Below are positions 1 to 9,092 of a stretch of 64,000 nt of DNA, piece by piece. Position numbers and translations under genes: made by a program. The notes beneath the pieces are model-generated. The model worked only from the letters and a program-made list of their open reading frames with translations, was not told the DNA's origin and ran no database searches. The first letter of the stretch is position 1. Each line of letters starts with the position of its first letter. Origin of the DNA: PALSA-505 sp036501145 (GTDB lineage Bacteria; Actinomycetota; Actinomycetes; Streptosporangiales; Streptosporangiaceae); NCBI GenBank assembly GCA_036501145.1, contig DASYAV010000022.1, forward strand, positions 25,300 through 89,299, written 5' to 3'.

Positions 1-10
1 TGAGGCGAGC

Positions 11-706
11 GTGAACCTGGAGGACACCCGGCGGATTCCGCCACCCGACCCCGATCGTGAGCCGCTCAAGGTCAACGTCTACGAGAAGATGTCCAAGGCG
101 GCCGCGCAGCTGACGCCCCTGTTCCCCTACGACTCGGCGGGCGCGATCGTCCCGGCCGGCGCGGTGCTGGCAGGGGGCCCGGACATGGAATACGGGCACT
201 TCTTCCACTGGAACACCATCAACGAGGTGGCCGTCACCTACGGCGCAAACAAGGCGATGCTGGCCGCCGGGCAGATCTTCGTGACCCAGCCACTGCACGG
301 GGTGAACTCGTTCCTGCGGGACCAGAAGGACCCCGAAGCGTTCATCATCATGGTCATCACCCAGCACCAGTCGTCCTCCGGGGACCAAAAGGAGGCCATA
401 CTCGCGCGATGCACCAAGTGCAAGGCGGAGCTGGTGCGGATCGACTACGACGCCACCCCGCACGGCCTGCCCGGCTACGACGCGGATCGTTACGGCGCGG
501 AGAACGACCCGGTTCGGCAGTTCGCCACGCTCGCGGGCTCCGTCGACTTCGTCGCCGCTCGCAACAGCGACGACGGGCGTACCTGCGCCCAGTGTGGGCA
601 CGTCAACGACAGGTTCCCCGCCGAGCGGTGGGGATGGGAGCGGACAGTGCAGCAGACCCGGGCGGTCAATGCTGCCTACCACGCCCTGGAGGAGGCTGGG
701 TCATGA
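11..706 (+). CDS. Cupin protein resembling 3-hydroxyanthranilate 3,4-dioxygenase, subunit/paralogue A
   Basis: The 231-residue product has a cupin core with candidate metal ligands H66, E72 and H96. The His-x5-Glu spacing and a later His match the ligand layout of 3-hydroxyanthranilate dioxygenases. A C-terminal metal ribbon follows with C134/C137 and C192/C195, also as in the bacterial family. Known relatives open an aromatic ring using Fe(II) and O2; the substrate here is unknown. GTG is taken as start because GAGG lies just upstream at bases 2-5, but the gene is near the window edge, so a longer N-terminus is possible. The stop overlaps the next start (ATGA), so the two proteins are probably made in equal amounts and may form a heteromer. 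Family assignment is from motif layout only. Confidence 0.6.
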   Translation: MNLEDTRRIPPPDPDREPLKVNVYEKMSKAAAQLTPLFPYDSAGAIVPAGAVLAGGPDMEYGHFFHWNTINEVAVTYGANKAMLAAGQIFVTQPLHGVNSFLRDQKDPEAFIIMVITQHQSSSGDQKEAILARCTKCKAELVRIDYDATPHGLPGYDADRYGAENDPVRQFATLAGSVDFVAARNSDDGRTCAQCGHVNDRFPAERWGWERTVQQTRAVNAAYHALEEAGS

Positions 707-1233
707 GCCGGCGGCGGATGCTGCACACCTTCAAGACCGAGGTGGGCGAGTACGAGGACGCCGCCGTGCTTCCGGTCGAGACCGACCCGCAGCTGTACCT
801 GTCCCGCAACAGGCAGCCGCAGCCGTTCCACCTGATCTGCTCCAAGGACAACGTGCTCAGCCTGCTGTCTGGGTCCGCCCACGTCCACCTGCGTGACAGC
901 TCGGTCAACCGTTTCCGGATGGGCATCGGCGACCACGTCTACATCCCGGCAGGCACGCCGCACCGCGTCGTGCCGGTCACCGAGGGCGTCATGCTTCGGT
1001 TCCAGCCGCAGGAGGCCGGGCTGCAGGGAGCCGCATGGTACTGCGACAGCTGCGACAGCGAGCTGCGGCGGTATGAGTGGGAGCACGACCACGACACGCC
1101 TGCGGTCCAGTACTACGCCGCGGCGTGCGCCCGGTTCTCCTCGGACGAGGCCGCCCGGACCTGCGGCAAGTGTGGGACAATGGCCGCGCCGCTGGACTTG
1201 GCCGCGTTCGGCTGGCCGCCGCCGGAAGCCTGA
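703..1233 (+). CDS. Cupin protein resembling 3-hydroxyanthranilate 3,4-dioxygenase, subunit/paralogue B
   Basis: This 176-residue protein is the second of a tandem pair. The cupin region has H43, D49 and H87 where the family has His, Glu and His, so the carboxylate is Asp instead of Glu. The C-terminal part has C114/C117 and C154/C157 and the family-like sequence AAWYCDSC. The start ATG at 703 overlaps the upstream stop and is preceded by GGAGG; longer in-frame versions only read through the neighbour. Both proteins end in a similar ribbon followed by a GW pair, which suggests an ancient duplication. It could be an active non-haem dioxygenase or a structural partner of the first protein. Confidence 0.62.
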   Translation: MSRRRMLHTFKTEVGEYEDAAVLPVETDPQLYLSRNRQPQPFHLICSKDNVLSLLSGSAHVHLRDSSVNRFRMGIGDHVYIPAGTPHRVVPVTEGVMLRFQPQEAGLQGAAWYCDSCDSELRRYEWEHDHDTPAVQYYAAACARFSSDEAARTCGKCGTMAAPLDLAAFGWPPPEA

Positions 1234-1245
1234 TCGGCCGCGGGG

Positions 1246-1881
1246 CTAGCGGATGCGGTTTGGCTGAGCTGTTATCGCGGTGGCCATCAGGCATTCCAGC
1301 AGATGTACCAATACTTCCTTGCTGGAGCTCCGGTCCCGGGCGTCGCAGTACCGAACTGGGATATGAGCGTCGATGTCAAGAGCCTGCCGTACTTCATCTT
1401 CTTCGTAGACGTCCGCGCCGTCGAAGCAATTCACCGCAACGATGAACGGAATATTCCGGGACTCGAAGAAATCGATTGCACCGAAGCAGTCCCCGAGTCG
1501 CCGGGTGTCGGCGAGGACAACCGCGCCGAGGGCACCGAACGACAGTTCTTTCCACATGAACCAGAACCGATCCTGCCCGGGGGTTCCGAACAGATACAGC
1601 ACCACTTCGGGGTTGATGGTGATCCGGCCGAAGTCCAGTGCCACTGTGGTCGTGGTCTTGCCACCCACTCCGCCGAGGTCATCGACGCGTGCGCCCACCT
1701 CGGACAGCTGTTCCTCTGTCCGCAGTGGCTTGATCTCGCTCACTGCCGAGACCATGGTCGTCTTGCCGACACCGAATCCGCCCGCGATCAGCAGCTTCAC
1801 GGCCCGCGCGCCGGCAAGATCCGCGGGGTCGGCTGTGTCAGAGTTTGCGAACACCGTCAAGCACCGCCTGTAGCAGTTCAA
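1246..1881 (-). CDS. Conservon Ras-like GTPase (CvnD type)
   Basis: Small GTP-binding protein of the MglA/Ras-like group that forms the last gene of actinobacterial conservons. The P-loop is GGFGVGKTT, followed by a switch region with TTTTVALDFG and the DxxG-like LFGTPGQDRF. In characterised conservons the four proteins form a membrane-bound complex resembling a G-protein coupled receptor system. The annotated ATG gives 211 residues and overlaps the DUF742 gene by 44 bp. A GTG at 1854 (residue 10) would reduce the overlap to 17 bp and is equally plausible. It ends convergently with the cupin pair, 12 bp away. No cytochrome P450 gene, sometimes found in conservons, follows it. Confidence 0.88.
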   Translation of the reverse strand: MNCYRRCLTVFANSDTADPADLAGARAVKLLIAGGFGVGKTTMVSAVSEIKPLRTEEQLSEVGARVDDLGGVGGKTTTTVALDFGRITINPEVVLYLFGTPGQDRFWFMWKELSFGALGAVVLADTRRLGDCFGAIDFFESRNIPFIVAVNCFDGADVYEEDEVRQALDIDAHIPVRYCDARDRSSSKEVLVHLLECLMATAITAQPNRIR

Positions 1882-2206
1882 TGTCGGGCACCGCCGCAGC
1901 AGGTCGCGGCGGGCGGTGGATGAGAAGTCCGGCGTCGATCAGGTCGCTGATGAGCACCTTGACCGCCGCCAGCAGCAGGTTCATGTGCGCGGCGATCTCA
2001 GCGATGGACAGCGCCCGGTGCTGGCACAGCCGCAGGATCTCCCGGTACTCCCGGTCCAGGCCTGTGACGTCAGTCTCGGAGCGGGCGGCCAAGACCAAGG
2101 TAAGGATGTCGAGTCTGTGCAGGTCCCTCCCCGCCCGGCCCCGGGTCACCGCAAACGGGCGGACGAGGGGCCCGGGATCTCCTTCGAAGGGAAGGTCGGC
2201 TCTCAT
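1838..2206 (-). CDS. DUF742 protein (CvnC type)
   Basis: A 122-residue protein of the DUF742 family, the third conservon component. The N-terminal LVRPFAVTRGR is the usual family opening, and the rest resembles a winged helix, with RALSIAEIAAHMNLLLAAVK as the helix-turn-helix-like part. The family is thought to link the roadblock protein to the GTPase; it is not a proven DNA-binding regulator. Its start overlaps the roadblock gene (ATGA) and its 3' end overlaps the GTPase gene, so the operon is fully coupled. Confidence 0.85.
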   Translation of the reverse strand: MRADLPFEGDPGPLVRPFAVTRGRAGRDLHRLDILTLVLAARSETDVTGLDREYREILRLCQHRALSIAEIAAHMNLLLAAVKVLISDLIDAGLLIHRPPRPAAAVPDIELLQAVLDGVRKL

Positions 2207-2661
2207 GGTGTGCGGCGGGGCAATTCCGCGGGTAGCGAGCGCGGGTTGACCGACAGGCTGCTGCCTACCTGCTGGACGGTCACGTTCATCTCGTAGGCCA
2301 CCATGCCGAGATCAGCGTTCACCGAGGCGAGCAGCGCCAGGCAGGCACCCTCACCGGCTTCGGTCACCACGAGGTACCCGGACTCCAACTCGACGACCGA
2401 CTGCCGCACTGCCCCCTTGCCGAACTCTGAGCCCACGGCGCGCGACAGGCTCTGGAACGCCGAAGCCATCGCGGCCAGGTGCTCGGCATCGTCTCGGTTC
2501 ATGACGGTGGAACGTGCCAGCAGTAGCCCGTCGCCGGACAGCGCGATCGCCTGCTCGGCTCCCGTCACCCGCTGGACCAGGCCGTCCAGCAGCCAGTTCC
2601 GCTGGTCCCTGCCGGATGTGACCGTCATGTCTTCGTCGTTTGCCCGGGCATTCTCGTTCAT
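2203..2661 (-). CDS. Roadblock/LC7 domain protein (CvnB type)
   Basis: A 152-residue roadblock/LC7 protein. The domain spans about residues 20-115 (NWLLDGLVQRVTGAEQAIAL through LVVTEAGEGACLALLAS). Such proteins regulate small GTPases by dimerising with them, here most likely the CvnD-type GTPase in the same operon. The start codon overlaps the stop of the sensor kinase gene (ATGA) and the stop overlaps the start of the DUF742 gene. Cytoplasmic, with no signal peptide. Confidence 0.88.
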   Translation of the reverse strand: MNENARANDEDMTVTSGRDQRNWLLDGLVQRVTGAEQAIALSGDGLLLARSTVMNRDDAEHLAAMASAFQSLSRAVGSEFGKGAVRQSVVELESGYLVVTEAGEGACLALLASVNADLGMVAYEMNVTVQQVGSSLSVNPRSLPAELPRRTP

Positions 2662-5081
2662 CGGTTGTCCTGACCCATGGCCTCACGCCCCAGGCGCGTT
2701 CCTCGCTGAAATGCTGACATGGAGCCACGAGCCTCCTCCGGGCTTTGTGGTCGTCTCGACCTGATGATGTCTGCAGTCTGCGTGCTTTCTGACGTCTCCA
2801 CGTCCGCCCGCAGCTCAGGTGCCAGGTTCGCCATCCGCTCGCGGTGCGGTAGTGGTGCACGGCCTCCTCTGGCGGGCTGTGGCGCTGGATCCGGGGCACC
2901 AGGAGGGGCTTCCCACACCGCTGGAGGGGCAGCCGAGACCCCAAGTTCCGGCAGGGTCGCAGACATCCAGTCGGGTTCTGCGGGTTGCAGTGGCTCGGCC
3001 AGCGGGGGTTCGGCAGGCGGGGGCTCGGCCAGCGGGTTCGCGTCTGTCCCCCGCCGCGGCTCGGGCACCGAAATCGAGGCCGTCCCGGCCAGGACCGGCT
3101 GCGGCTGCTCGTGCAATCCGCGGTGGCTCACTGCGGATGAATCGACGTCGGCCGGACCGTCGTCTTCCATGGCCCTGGACGGAATCAGCGTGATCGCTCT
3201 GATGCCCCCATAGGCGGACTCCAGCAAGGTGATCTTGATGCCGTGCCGCTGCGCCAGCTGGCCCACCACGAACAGGCCCAGATGCCGTTGCCCAGACAGG
3301 GCCATGACCTGGAAGTCGGGCGGGTTGCGCAGTGTCTCATTGAGCCGTTCGCGCTCCTCGTGCTCGATGCCGAGGCCCTGGTCCTCGATCTCCACGACCA
3401 CGCCCTTGCCCACCACGTTCCCGCTCACCCGCACCGGTGCCTTCGGCGGCGAGAACACGGTCGCGTTATCCACCAGCTCCGCCAGCAGGTGAATGAGGTC
3501 ACCCACGACACTTCCCTCAATCTGCACGTCGGGCAGCCGGACCGTGTTCACCCTCGCGAAATGCTCGGTCTCCGACACCGCGCTGCGCACGATGTCCTCC
3601 AGGCCCGCCGACTTACGCCACTTCCGGCCAGGCTGCCCACCTCCCAGGATCAGCAGGTTCTCAGCATTGCGACGTGCCCTGGTGGCCAGGTGGTCCAGCT
3701 GGAACAGCAGTTCCAGGTGCTCCGGTTCGCTTTGCTTCCTCTCCGCGACGTCCAGCACGTCCAATTGCCGGTGCACCACTAGCTGGCTGCGGTGCGCGAT
3801 GTCCAGGAACACCTTGCTGACCCCGGCCCGGGTCCTGGCCTCGGAGGCGGCTGCCGTGACCGCCGTCTGCTGCGCAGTGTTGAACGCATCGGCAACCTGG
3901 CCGATCTCGTCGTCGCCATAGCGGGACAACGTCACCTCCGACTCCACGTCAACCTGTTCGCCGTTCCCGATGCGCGACACCACGGACGGCAACGTCACGT
4001 CGGACAGCTCGAGGGTGTCCGAACGCAGCCGGCGCAATCGGCGTACCAGCACGTTCGCCAGCAGGATGGCGGCGATGAACGCGGCGATGGACAGCCCAAG
4101 CACGATCGACCCGATGACAGCCGCCCTTTCCAGCGACCGGTTCGCCGAGTCCACGGCGGCGAACTGAGCGGCCTTGAGCTCATCTCCCCATAGCCCGAGC
4201 AGCACGGTGGACACCGAGTCCTCCGCGGAAACCCAGGACTTGAGGGGCATCCGGGGCATGCCGGTCCGGACGAGGTTGTCCTCGCCTGCCGAGGCAGTCC
4301 GCCACGCGGGGCTGGCCTCGAGCCGGGTGGCGGCCGCCCGCCCGTCCGGGGACAGCCTCGGCATCAGCGTCTGGAACTGGGTTCGGTACGCGCCTGCCAG
4401 CTGTGCCAGTTCCAGCCGGTCAGCCGGGGACAGCGGGCCGTGCACCAGCCAGCTCGTCGCTAGGGCGAGCGCATGCGACTGCACGTCGGGGAGCGCGTTC
4501 ACGTCCAGCGCCAGCATCTGGTCCACGGCAGACGCACTATCGGGAGCCGAGTACGCGACCCCCAGGTAGAACGGTGAGCCGTTGACATCAAAGCTGGAGT
4601 AGAAGCCGTCAACCTGGCTGGGGTTCGCCCGCCCTGACCGTACGCCCTGACGCACTTCCGCCAGTGCGGCAGCTAGCTTGTGGAGTTCGGTGTTGCTGCC
4701 GAGCGCTGCCCCTGGGTTGAGGGCTGTCACCGTATTGCCCAGCGTGATGAGCTTGCCGATCGTCTTGTTCGTCGTGTTCCACTGCGCCTGAAGGCCCGCC
4801 TTCGCCTGCCGGTTCCCCGCGAGGGCCTGCAGGCTGATAGTCCGCTCATGCTGAATGTCGGACGTGATCTGAAGCATCGTCCCGCTGCTCTGCCCGAAGT
4901 AGGCGGCGAACTGGCGTGCCGAGAGACCTTCGTTGACGAGGTAACCAGCGACGGAGGCACCGGTGATGAGCATGACCGAGCTTGGGATCAACGCGATCGT
5001 GAGCACCCGGTTCCGGATGCTCGGCTTCCTGCGTCTGCGCCACATCCGCCGCCGGGGACTTGCCCGGAGATCGCCAGTCAT
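2658..5081 (-). CDS. Conservon sensor histidine kinase-like protein with nitrate/nitrite-sensor extracellular domain (CvnA type)
   Basis: An 807-residue membrane protein. A first transmembrane helix lies at about residues 27-49, then a long extracellular region of the nitrate/nitrite-sensing type, a second helix at about 315-340, a HAMP linker, a helical segment with LDHLATRARRNAENLL, and an ATPase domain with the N-box ELVDNATVFSPP and a G-box around DQGLGI. The last 170 residues are proline-rich and disordered (PPAEPPLAEPLQPAEP). It is the first gene of the four-gene conservon and would pass an external signal to the roadblock/DUF742/GTPase complex. The ATG at 5081 has GGAGAG upstream. Histidine kinase activity is uncertain for this subfamily. 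Confidence 0.87.
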   Translation of the reverse strand: MTGDLRASPRRRMWRRRRKPSIRNRVLTIALIPSSVMLITGASVAGYLVNEGLSARQFAAYFGQSSGTMLQITSDIQHERTISLQALAGNRQAKAGLQAQWNTTNKTIGKLITLGNTVTALNPGAALGSNTELHKLAAALAEVRQGVRSGRANPSQVDGFYSSFDVNGSPFYLGVAYSAPDSASAVDQMLALDVNALPDVQSHALALATSWLVHGPLSPADRLELAQLAGAYRTQFQTLMPRLSPDGRAAATRLEASPAWRTASAGEDNLVRTGMPRMPLKSWVSAEDSVSTVLLGLWGDELKAAQFAAVDSANRSLERAAVIGSIVLGLSIAAFIAAILLANVLVRRLRRLRSDTLELSDVTLPSVVSRIGNGEQVDVESEVTLSRYGDDEIGQVADAFNTAQQTAVTAAASEARTRAGVSKVFLDIAHRSQLVVHRQLDVLDVAERKQSEPEHLELLFQLDHLATRARRNAENLLILGGGQPGRKWRKSAGLEDIVRSAVSETEHFARVNTVRLPDVQIEGSVVGDLIHLLAELVDNATVFSPPKAPVRVSGNVVGKGVVVEIEDQGLGIEHEERERLNETLRNPPDFQVMALSGQRHLGLFVVGQLAQRHGIKITLLESAYGGIRAITLIPSRAMEDDGPADVDSSAVSHRGLHEQPQPVLAGTASISVPEPRRGTDANPLAEPPPAEPPLAEPLQPAEPDWMSATLPELGVSAAPPAVWEAPPGAPDPAPQPARGGRAPLPHRERMANLAPELRADVETSESTQTADIIRSRRPQSPEEARGSMSAFQRGTRLGREAMGQDNR

Positions 5082-6110
5082 GAATGCGCACTCTCCATGT
5101 TGACCACCGTCTGATTAAGGTCGAGCCAGGGTCTTGACGAATCATCGTGCTGGACATGTCAACGTATCGCGCCACATTAGCGCTCTTCTGTCTATCGGAG
5201 TTTGTATGCACCCGCAAGGGATCCGGCCCGTTGTCCCGGACCTGGCCGGCGTGCGATCATCTGGCATGTTTCGCATTGATAATCCGAAATGTAAGTTTTG
5301 CATTGGTCAGGGGGCTGCTGTTCCCAATAGTGAAGTTGGCGGGGCGGAGGCTAGCTGACCCTGGTGGCCAGGGCGGGACGTGGGGACCGGGCTGGCGGAG
5401 GTTGCCTCGCGGGCGGGGCGGCCAGGGCAGCGCGTCGCGGTGCCCTGAGGTGTGCTGGACGGAGTCGTAGCTGGCGGCGGTGACCTGGCCCGCCGCCTCG
5501 GACGGCGTCCGCACTGGTCAGCGGCATCCGCCTCGGGTAGGCACGACGGGCTGTAAAGCCGTGGTCCGGCCCGCGGCGTCCCGGAACAGGTGGCGGCCGC
5601 GCCAGCGGGACAGCAGCGGGCGCTGCCGACAGGGCGTACGAAAAACTGGCGCAAGCAATACGAGGATCACTCTGCGGCAGAATCGCGCATGCGAAGGCTG
5701 GCTGCGGCTAGTCACAGCTTGCCTGGGCCAGCGTTCCTGCTGCTCACGCCATTTGCCGTGGCCGCGCCAACCGGATGGCCGCCTTGACAAGAGAAGGCCG
5801 GCGGTTCGATTCCGTAAGGGATCTCCGCAGCGGTCTTCACGTTTCAGTTGGGCCTATTTCCACGTTTCGGTCTGACGTTTGTGCGTGCCGTGTCGTGGCG
5901 GAGATGTGCGTCTTGTTTTGTGTTTGCGTGTCCGTCTGCTGGCTTGGTGTACGTATTGTGCGGTTTCCCGGCGTGTCCACCAGAACCCGGCCCGGCGCCC
6001 AGCCAGGGACGCTGCCTCGGTGGCGTCGCGAGATTACTGTGGGGCCCTGACCATGCCCGGCAGCGGGCCAGCCAGCACTGGCCGGCCGCTCGCAGTCGCC
6101 CGGAGGTTGC
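5082..6110. other. Intergenic region of about 1 kb without a convincing gene
   Basis: Short open frames occur on both strands, but none has a credible product, ribosome-binding site or family motif. The first 100 bp should hold the conservon promoter. At 5811-5821 there is GGTTCGATTCC, the consensus of a tRNA T-arm, with an imperfect stem around it, but no matching acceptor or anticodon arm upstream. It may be the remains of a tRNA or of an attachment site. The last 100 bp should contain the promoter of the hydrolase gene. Confidence 0.5.
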
Positions 6111-6992
6111 ATGCGTATCAACGTCGGTGATGTGTCCCTCTGGTTCGACGTATCCGGGCCGTCGGTCGTCCCGCAGGGAGACACAACGGTGGAGCGCCCG
6201 GTCCTGGTGGCTGTGCACGGCGGCCCCGGCCTGGATCACATGACGGTGAAGCCCGCCCTGGGGCCGCTGGCCGAGGACTACCAGGTCCTCTACTTCGACC
6301 TGCGCGGCCACGGCCGCAGTGATCGCAGCAGCGCTGAGTTCTGGAACATGCGGACCTGGGCTGACGACCTGCGGCGGCTGTGCGACGCGCTCGGGCTGCG
6401 CAAGCCGGTGGTTCTCGGCAGCAGCTTCGGCGGGGACGTCGCAGTCACCTACGCGGCCCTGTTCCCCGATCATCCTGGCGGCATCATCCTGGCCAACACG
6501 ACCGGCGGCCACCGGGACAAGCAGCGCGTCATCGAGGCGTTCGGCCGCGTCGGCGGCCCCGAGGCGGGCGCCATCATCCAGCGCACCTACGCTGATCAGA
6601 CCGGAGACCTCCAGGCTGAGTTCAACCGCGTCTGCTACCCGCTCTACAGCGCCACGCCGGGCTGGGCCGAGGAGTCCCGCCAGTTCCTGGCCCGGATGAT
6701 CAGGAACCCGGACGTCGCCTTGCACTATCACCGCCACGAGGCCGAAAGCTTCGACCCGTGGAGCCTGCTCGCCACCGTCCGGTGCCCCATCCTGATCCTG
6801 GCCGGCGAGGACGACCCGGTGTGCCCGCTGCCCGTGGTCGAGGAGCTAGCCAGCCAGCTGCCGGCCGGAACCACCCGCCTGATCCGCCTACCCGGAGCGC
6901 GTCACACTATCTTCCGCGACCGCCCGGACCTCGCTTTCCCCGCCGTCAAGAAGTTTGTCACCCAGATCAGCGGAAGCCAGCCCGCCAGCTGA
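6111..6992 (+). CDS. Alpha/beta hydrolase, prolyl iminopeptidase-like
   Basis: A 293-residue alpha/beta hydrolase. The oxyanion motif HGGPG is at about residues 40-44, the nucleophile elbow GSSFGG supplies the catalytic Ser at about residue 105, the acid is in GEDDPVCP, and the catalytic His is in GARHTIF near the C-terminus. HGGPG is typical of prolyl iminopeptidases and proline-type esterases; the true substrate cannot be read from sequence. The protein is cytoplasmic. The 3' end overlaps the tail of the convergent MFS gene by about 100 bp. The next two genes are an exporter and its probable repressor, so a role in detoxification is possible but unproven. Confidence 0.82.
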   Translation: MRINVGDVSLWFDVSGPSVVPQGDTTVERPVLVAVHGGPGLDHMTVKPALGPLAEDYQVLYFDLRGHGRSDRSSAEFWNMRTWADDLRRLCDALGLRKPVVLGSSFGGDVAVTYAALFPDHPGGIILANTTGGHRDKQRVIEAFGRVGGPEAGAIIQRTYADQTGDLQAEFNRVCYPLYSATPGWAEESRQFLARMIRNPDVALHYHRHEAESFDPWSLLATVRCPILILAGEDDPVCPLPVVEELASQLPAGTTRLIRLPGARHTIFRDRPDLAFPAVKKFVTQISGSQPAS

Positions 6993-8164
6993 GCCCGGGC
7001 TGACCCCCGCGAGGTAGAGCGCGGTCAGGGCGAGAACCGCGGCACAGCCGAACGCCAGGTTCCGGTAGGACAGCAGCACGACCAGTACGGCGCCGAGGGC
7101 GTTCCCGGCGGCCTGAGAGGCCTGCATGACCAGCGATATGGCCCCGTACACGCGGCCCATCAGCTCGTTGGGCGTGTGTTTCTGGCGCGTCGTGCTGCCC
7201 CCGACGAAGAACCATGCGATGAAGAAACCGAACGCGGCCATGACCCCCGCGACCACGACGACGGCGGGCACGGCGATGGCGGCGGTGAGCAGTGCCATGG
7301 CGCTCAGACCGCAGGCCATCAGCCCGCGGTCCCCGATGCGCCTGGCTGCCCGGGCCGCGACAACCCCGCCGATCGCGCCGCCGACGCCTTCCACCGTGGT
7401 CAGCACACCCAGCCAGGAGGCCGGGCGGTGCAGGCCTTGGGTGATGACCTGCAGGCCCAGTGGGACGTAAATCCCGAACACGAGGAATGCTGCCGCGTAA
7501 GCGACGGTGATCTGCCGGAGGGCCGGGGTGCGGACGGTATGCGTCAGGCCGTTGGCAAGCTCCCGGGTCCAGTGCTCACGGCCGGCCGGCCCGGATGGGT
7601 GCTCCGCGACACGGAGGCAGGCCAGCAAGGCGATCGCGACGATGAAGGTGCCGGCGTCCATGACAGCCACCACGTGGCCGCCCAGCCAGACCAGCAGGCC
7701 AACCCCGAGCGCGGGAGTGAACAGCCGCATCCCCTGCAGGAGTGTCTGCTCGATGCCATTGGCCTCGGCGAGCTGGTCATCTGGCACGATCTCCTTGACC
7801 AGAGCGGCAACAGCCCGGTGCTCATCGTGCCGGTCAGCCCATACAGGAAGGTCACGCTGACGATCAGCCAGACCTGGCCAGGGCCGGTCACCAGAAGCAG
7901 CATCAGGGCCAGTCCCGCGCTGAGCAGATAGCTGCGGATCAGCAACGGCCGCCGCCTGCACCGGTCCACCAGAACGCCAGTCACCGGCGCGAACAGCATG
8001 CCCGCGGCGACCGCGCACATGTCCAGGGCGGCCAGGCTGGTCGAGCCGGTCAGTTCCTTGACCCAGACGGCCAGAGCTATGTACAGGGCGTCATCGCCGA
8101 GCGCGGACACGGCGCTGGCCGCATAGAAGAGCCGGACCCGCCGATTTGCCAGCAGTGCGCTCAC
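6888..8164 (-). pseudogene. MFS transporter split by a single-base frameshift
   Basis: The N-terminal part (MSALLANRRVRLFYAASAVS, then four membrane helices and the DRCRRRPLL loop) is read from 8164 in one frame. The rest, from PDDQLAEANGIEQTLLQG to the last helix ALYLAGV, continues in another frame. The frames join if one base is added near 7804-7806, restoring GLLPALVKEIVPDDQ. The joined product of about 425 residues would have about 12 helices and looks like a macrolide/drug exporter of the MFS_3 group. This is either a real inactivating mutation or a sequencing error. It lies 9 bp downstream of the ArsR-type regulator and probably shares its promoter. The C-terminal tail overlaps the convergent hydrolase gene. 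Confidence 0.8.
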
Positions 8165-8173
8165 GGCGCCCCC

Positions 8174-8830
8174 TCAGGTAGCCCGGGGCGCGGGCGGCAG
8201 CACCGGATGGGTGAACACGATCATTTCCACCGGCGTGTGGCCCGGGGGGCGCAGCGCAGGGTCGGCATTCCGCTTCCGGAACGGGGCCAGTACCGCGGCG
8301 ATCTGCCTCTGCACATCAGCGACCTCATCGGGCGTGGCAAACAGCACCATCTCGCTGCCGCCGCTCACCTGGCGGATCTCGGCTGGATAGAGATCGCTTG
8401 CCGCCCGGTACCGGCGGATGTTCTCCATCCACTGACCGTGAATGACATCGCCGAGGGCGCGGGCGACGGCCCGCTGCTCGGTATCGTCGGCCTGCTCATT
8501 CCAGCTCAGCCCGATCTGGGTCAGCCGCCAGGGCCGCTCCCGCCGGTCCTCTCCCCCGGCATCCTCGAGGTAGCCGTACTTCGCCAACGTCCGCAGATGG
8601 TAGGCACACGAAGCCGGGGAGCCACCCATGAGCTCCGCCGCCTCCGTCGCAGTCAAGGTCCCGCGCAGCCCCACCGCGGCCAGCAGCTTGATCCGGATGG
8701 GATGAGCCAGCGCGCGCAGTTCCAGCGGATCGGTCAGGTTGCGCACCCCGGTCCGTGAGGCAGTCTCCGGGGACGGCCCGATCGGCTCCTGCCCGGAATC
8801 TGGTGCCTCGTTGTCCATGCGCCCAACCAT
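8174..8830 (-). CDS. ArsR-family winged-helix transcriptional regulator
   Basis: A regulator of about 218 residues. The winged helix spans roughly residues 38-115: RALAHPIRIKLLAAVGLRG, then the recognition part MGGSPASCAYHLRTLAKYGY and the wing ERPWRLTQIG. The C-terminal half is the effector part common in regulators next to MFS exporters. Start choice: ATG at 8830 or 8818; the longer frame reaching 9001 runs through the operator palindrome and encodes nothing family-like, so it is rejected. The gene precedes the MFS gene by 9 bp. The palindrome at 8838-8863, just upstream of the start, is the likely autorepression site. Confidence 0.85.
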   Translation of the reverse strand: MVGRMDNEAPDSGQEPIGPSPETASRTGVRNLTDPLELRALAHPIRIKLLAAVGLRGTLTATEAAELMGGSPASCAYHLRTLAKYGYLEDAGGEDRRERPWRLTQIGLSWNEQADDTEQRAVARALGDVIHGQWMENIRRYRAASDLYPAEIRQVSGGSEMVLFATPDEVADVQRQIAAVLAPFRKRNADPALRPPGHTPVEMIVFTHPVLPPAPRAT

Positions 8831-8837
8831 AAGCCAG

Positions 8838-8863
8838 AAACACTTCTTTCGGAAGAAGTGTTT
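8838..8863. promoter_or_regulatory. Perfect inverted repeat, probable operator of the ArsR-type regulator
   Basis: Arms AAACACTTCTT and AAGAAGTGTTT are exact reverse complements of 11 bp around a TCGG spacer. It lies 8 bp before the ATG at 8830, so a bound dimer would block transcription of the regulator and the exporter. The AT-rich arms stand out from the GC-rich surroundings. Confidence 0.75.
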
Positions 8864-9092
8864 AGGAACAAGTCTTTCTAGCCTTGCCATGGGCGGCCAC
8901 GGTCGGGCGGCCACCGTTCCGGCAACCGGCGCTGACAATACGCTCAGCGGTGCGTGTGACCGTGGGCAGAAAGCCGCTATTTCGGGCTGCCGTAAAGACA
9001 CATTGCCACGCCTCTCAACCGGCCTGGTATCTCCGCAGCCTCGCCTGAACTGTGAATTTTCTGCACGGCCGGGCAGCCGCGGCGTGTCTCGC

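Noticed and set aside
5760..5835. Complete tRNA gene
   Set aside because: Only the T-arm fits; no acceptor stem, D-arm or anticodon arm can be paired upstream.
8831..9001. Longer N-terminus of the ArsR-type regulator
   Set aside because: The added frame would translate through the operator palindrome and shows no similarity to the family.
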